DNA of 7,363 bases. Source: Demequinaceae bacterium UBA4004. Lineage in GTDB: Bacteria > Actinomycetota > Actinomycetes > Actinomycetales > Demequinaceae. The stretch covers positions 1 through 7,363 of the forward strand of contig DGBM01000040.1 in the NCBI GenBank assembly GCA_002384765.1, in the 5' to 3' direction. The notes beneath the pieces are model-generated. The model was not told where the DNA came from. It was given only the letters and a program-made list of their open reading frames with translations, and made no database searches. The translations under genes and the position numbers were made by a program. Position 1 is the first letter of the stretch; each line of letters starts with the position of its first letter. Positions 5,433-7,363 of this stretch are shown in pieces.

Positions 5433-6622
5433 GAGACCCCCAGTTGGCCCATGAGGACCATCACGGCCGCACCGAGCACGACGATGTCTCCGCCCAGCCC
5501 CGTGAGACGCACGTCCGAGCCGCCGTGAATTTCCGGCAGGGTACGTCCGCGCAGCGTGGCGACGGCGCTATCGAGCAGCGCCCCTGCAAGCATGTCGCGG
5601 GGTCCGGCAAGGACCACCTCGCGAAGATTGAGCGCACCCACCACGGGCGCGATCACGATGCCAAGGCGCTCGCCCGCTGCCACGAGGAGGCCGTCGCGTT
5701 CGTCGGCGTCCGCCGCGTGGGCGAGCCGTTCAGTGAGCCGCGGGATGGCCAGCCACGTCTCGAGGCAGCCGTCCCTGCCGCACACGCAGGTGTCGCCGCC
5801 GTCGGTACCGACCACCACGTGGCCGATCTCGCCGGCTGCCGAGTTGGCACCCTGAACCAGGGCTCCTCCCACGACGATCCCGGCGCCCACGCCGCGCCCG
5901 ATACGAATGAGCATCATGTCGTCGTCACCCGTGCCGAACGTGCGCTCTGCGAGCGCTGCCGCGTTGGCGTCGTTGGCCACCACCACCGCGAGGCCGCTGT
6001 GGCGCTCAAGCACGTCCTGGAGAGGCACGTCGGCCCAGCCGAGGTCGGGGGCGCGAAGCACCACGCCCCGGGCATCGACGATGCCGGGCGAGCCCACCCC
6101 TACCCCCAGCACGGGCACCGTCGCCGCGGCGACAAGCGCGTCGAGGACGGCGACGACGGCATCGATCGCGGCCTGGCCCGTGAGGCCCGTGACGTCTACC
6201 TCGTGACGGTGGAGCACCGTGCCGTCGAGGTCGGTGACGGCGCCACCGAATGTCGCATCCTTCGACAGGTCCAATGCGATGACGTTGAATCCGGCGCGAT
6301 TGAGGTCAACCACGGTGGCCGGCTTGCCGGGCCGTGAATCGGCGCGAGTTCCCAGTTCCACGATGAGGCCCTCGGCGACGAGGTCGGCAACGAGGTCGGA
6401 GATCGTGACCCGCGCGAGGCCCACCTCCCTGGCGAGGTCGGCGCGGCTGAGACCCTCGCCGCGATACAGCGCCCGCAGGACGAGCGCACGATGGTGGCGC
6501 CGAGCATGCTCGGGCGTGAGGCGGGCCCCGCCGTGCACAGTGGCCGCCAGCGCCCGCCTCCGCGCCGGGACGCTTCCGGCGTGGGATGCCGGCTCCGTGG
6601 GGGCGCTCTGCACCGGGTTCAT
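5429..6622 (-). CDS. ROK family transcriptional regulator (NagC/XylR type)
   Basis: A 397-residue ROK repressor and the first gene of the operon. Residues about 45-95 form a winged helix-turn-helix (ALVLRALYRGEGLSRADLAR, then LARVTISDLVADLVAEGLI), followed by the wing SRPGKPA. The sugar-binding ROK part keeps NDAN (217-220), GEIGH (264-268) and the intact zinc motif CVCGRDGC (279-286). The kinase ATP loop is gone: ALDLSKDATF replaces DxGGTxxx, so it should bind sugar without phosphorylating it. This contrasts with the paralogous kinase two genes downstream. It probably represses its own operon through the palindrome overlapping its start. The first 40 residues are a low-complexity extension and no ribosome binding site precedes ATG 6622, so an internal start such as GTG 6538 is possible. 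The effector, perhaps GlcNAc or GlcNAc-6-phosphate, is inferred. Confidence 0.92.
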   Translation of the reverse strand: MNPVQSAPTEPASHAGSVPARRRALAATVHGGARLTPEHARRHHRALVLRALYRGEGLSRADLAREVGLARVTISDLVADLVAEGLIVELGTRADSRPGKPATVVDLNRAGFNVIALDLSKDATFGGAVTDLDGTVLHRHEVDVTGLTGQAAIDAVVAVLDALVAAATVPVLGVGVGSPGIVDARGVVLRAPDLGWADVPLQDVLERHSGLAVVVANDANAAALAERTFGTGDDDMMLIRIGRGVGAGIVVGGALVQGANSAAGEIGHVVVGTDGGDTCVCGRDGCLETWLAIPRLTERLAHAADADERDGLLVAAGERLGIVIAPVVGALNLREVVLAGPRDMLAGALLDSAVATLRGRTLPEIHGGSDVRLTGLGGDIVVLGAAVMVLMGQLGVS

Positions 6623-6623
6623 A

Positions 6624-6644
6624 TTTGTTAGTCAACCTTACAAA
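6624..6644 (-). promoter_or_regulatory. Palindromic operator candidate of the nag operon
   Basis: Read on the minus strand, TTTGTAAG, five bases, then CTAACAAA form an inverted repeat with seven of eight positions matching; the outer flanks CAT and ATG (6620-6622 and 6646-6648) extend the symmetry after one mismatch. It ends one base before the repressor ATG. A TAnnnT -10-like hexamer, TAAGGT (6634-6639), lies inside it, so a bound repressor would block transcription. AT-rich arms in otherwise GC-rich DNA and the position at a ROK repressor gene support an autoregulatory operator. No good -35 is visible. Confidence 0.6.
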
Positions 6645-6706
6645 CATGACTCTTGGCAAGCCACCAAAGCGAAATTCCGGCCGCTCGTTGCCACTCAACC
6701 GTCACG

Positions 6707-6736
6707 GGAGGGCCATCGCACCGGCGACGGCCCTCC
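6707..6736 (-). terminator. Hairpin terminator candidate after mdh
   Basis: GGAGGGCC (6707-6714) pairs perfectly with GGCCCTCC (6729-6736). Inside, after one A/C mismatch, TCGC (6716-6719) pairs with GCGA (6724-6727) around a 4-nt loop, making 12 pairs in all. It lies 22 bp after the mdh stop. No T-tract follows on the minus strand, so it would be a U-tract-less terminator of the kind often described in actinobacteria. It would insulate the nag operon promoter from mdh transcription. Confidence 0.65.
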
Positions 6737-6758
6737 ATTGATGGTGCGGCGGGTCGCG

Positions 6759-7363
6759 CTAGAGCAGACCCAGCTCCTTGACCGCGTCGCGCTCCTCGAT
6801 GAGCTCGGCGACCGAGACATCGATCATCTCGCGGGCGTGCGCGTCGATCTCGAGGCCCTGAACGATCTCCCACGCGCCGTTCTTCGACACCGCCGGGAAT
6901 CCGCACACGAGGCCCTCGGGCACGCCGTACGAGCCGTCGGACGGCATCGCCACCGACGTCCACACGCCCTCGGGCGTGCCGTTGACCCAGTTGTTGACGT
7001 GCTCCATCGCCGCGTTCGCGGCAGAGGCCGCCGACGACGCACCGCGGGCTTCGATGATCGCGGCGCCACGCTTGGCAACGGTGGGCACAAAGGTGTCGCG
7101 GACCCAGGCGTCGTCGTTCAGGACGCTGGCGGCAGGCTTGCCATCCACGACCGCGTGGGCGATGTCGGGGTACTGCTTGGCGGAGTGGTTTCCCCAGATG
7201 ATGACGTTGTCGATGTCCCGGACCGGGACGCCCGTCTTGACGGCCAGCTGGGCAAGGGCCCGGTTGTGATCGAGGCGCATCATCGCGTTGAAGCGGTCGG
7301 CTGGCACGTCGGGCGCGTGTGCGGACGCGATGAGCGCGTTGGTGTTGGCGGGGTTGCCGGTGA
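6759..7363 (-). CDS. mdh: Malate dehydrogenase, C-terminal part
   Basis: NAD-dependent malate dehydrogenase interconverts malate and oxaloacetate in the TCA cycle. About 200 C-terminal residues are visible; the frame runs open off the window edge at 7363, so the N-terminal NAD-binding fold lies outside. The visible part opens with [20 protein letters not shown], matching the family's [15 protein letters not shown] follows, with the catalytic Asp and a substrate-binding Arg, then [13 protein letters not shown] with the active-site His. [18 protein letters not shown] and a helical C-terminus ending KELGLL complete it. Given a usual length near 328 residues, roughly the last three fifths is present and nothing looks broken. 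An internal ATG/GTG-type start at 7307 is not the true start because the conserved GNPANTNAL lies upstream. It is a housekeeping gene next to, but probably not in, the nag operon. Confidence 0.95.
   Translation of the reverse strand, partial: TGNPANTNALIASAHAPDVPADRFNAMMRLDHNRALAQLAVKTGVPVRDIDNVIIWGNHSAKQYPDIAHAVVDGKPAASVLNDDAWVRDTFVPTVAKRGAAIIEARGASSAASAANAAMEHVNNWVNGTPEGVWTSVAMPSDGSYGVPEGLVCGFPAVSKNGAWEIVQGLEIDAHAREMIDVSVAELIEERDAVKELGLL

Larger units (their letters stand above)
6623..6758. other. Intergenic region between mdh and the nag operon
   Basis: These 136 bp hold the operator candidate (6624-6644), a short inverted repeat CTTG-G-CAAG (6652-6660) just upstream of it, and the mdh hairpin (6707-6736). 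The stretch 6624-6680 is richer in A and T than its surroundings, as expected of a promoter. The CTTGGCAAG repeat could be an activator or second regulator site, but nothing else supports that. Confidence 0.5.

Noticed and set aside
5444..6337. A 297-residue plus-strand open frame opposite the ROK repressor
   Set aside because: Low-complexity His/Arg/Val composition and full overlap with a well-supported gene mark it as a codon-bias shadow.
6646..6741. A 31-codon plus-strand frame starting inside the extended operator
   Set aside because: No ribosome binding site, no recognisable sequence, and it runs through the mdh terminator hairpin.

Overview
The window is a gene-dense, high-GC segment with many GTG starts, few Shine-Dalgarno sequences and actinobacterial-looking proteins. 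A member of the Actinomycetota, perhaps Micrococcales, is the best guess; this rests on composition and remembered protein resemblance, not on a search.

Layout. Positions 35-538 (minus) encode a GNAT acetyltransferase. It is divergent, across a gap of about 45 bp, from purU (formyltetrahydrofolate deformylase, plus, about 588-1442). PurU converges on a five-gene minus-strand cluster read from 6622 down to 1454: ROK repressor, family 3 glycoside hydrolase (NagZ type), ROK sugar kinase, nagB, nagA. The junctions are a 4-bp overlap, a 4- or 7-bp overlap, an 8-bp overlap and a 1-nt gap, so this is almost certainly one operon. A 136-bp intergenic region (6623-6758) holds a palindromic operator candidate at the repressor start and a strong hairpin behind the next gene. 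That gene is the C-terminal part of malate dehydrogenase (minus), cut by the window edge. No gap exceeds 300 bp, and I see no tRNA, rRNA, mobile element or CRISPR array.

How the operon works (inference from families). A cytoplasmic GH3 enzyme releases N-acetylglucosamine (GlcNAc) from an imported glycoside. The kinase makes GlcNAc-6-phosphate, NagA removes acetate and NagB converts glucosamine-6-phosphate to fructose-6-phosphate and ammonia. The ROK repressor probably senses a sugar ligand. No transporter and no MurNAc-6-phosphate etherase (MurQ) lie in the window, which leans towards chitin-derived sugars over cell-wall recycling.

The unusual part is that three successive enzymes depart from their family norm. 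NagA starts at its HxH metal motif and stops just after the barrel, so both segments that normally build the beta-sandwich domain are missing. The kinase has lost all four ROK zinc ligands while the neighbouring ROK repressor keeps them. NagB has Thr where the textbook catalytic Asp sits. This may be a lineage-specific variant of the amino-sugar pathway, or a pathway for a different amino sugar.
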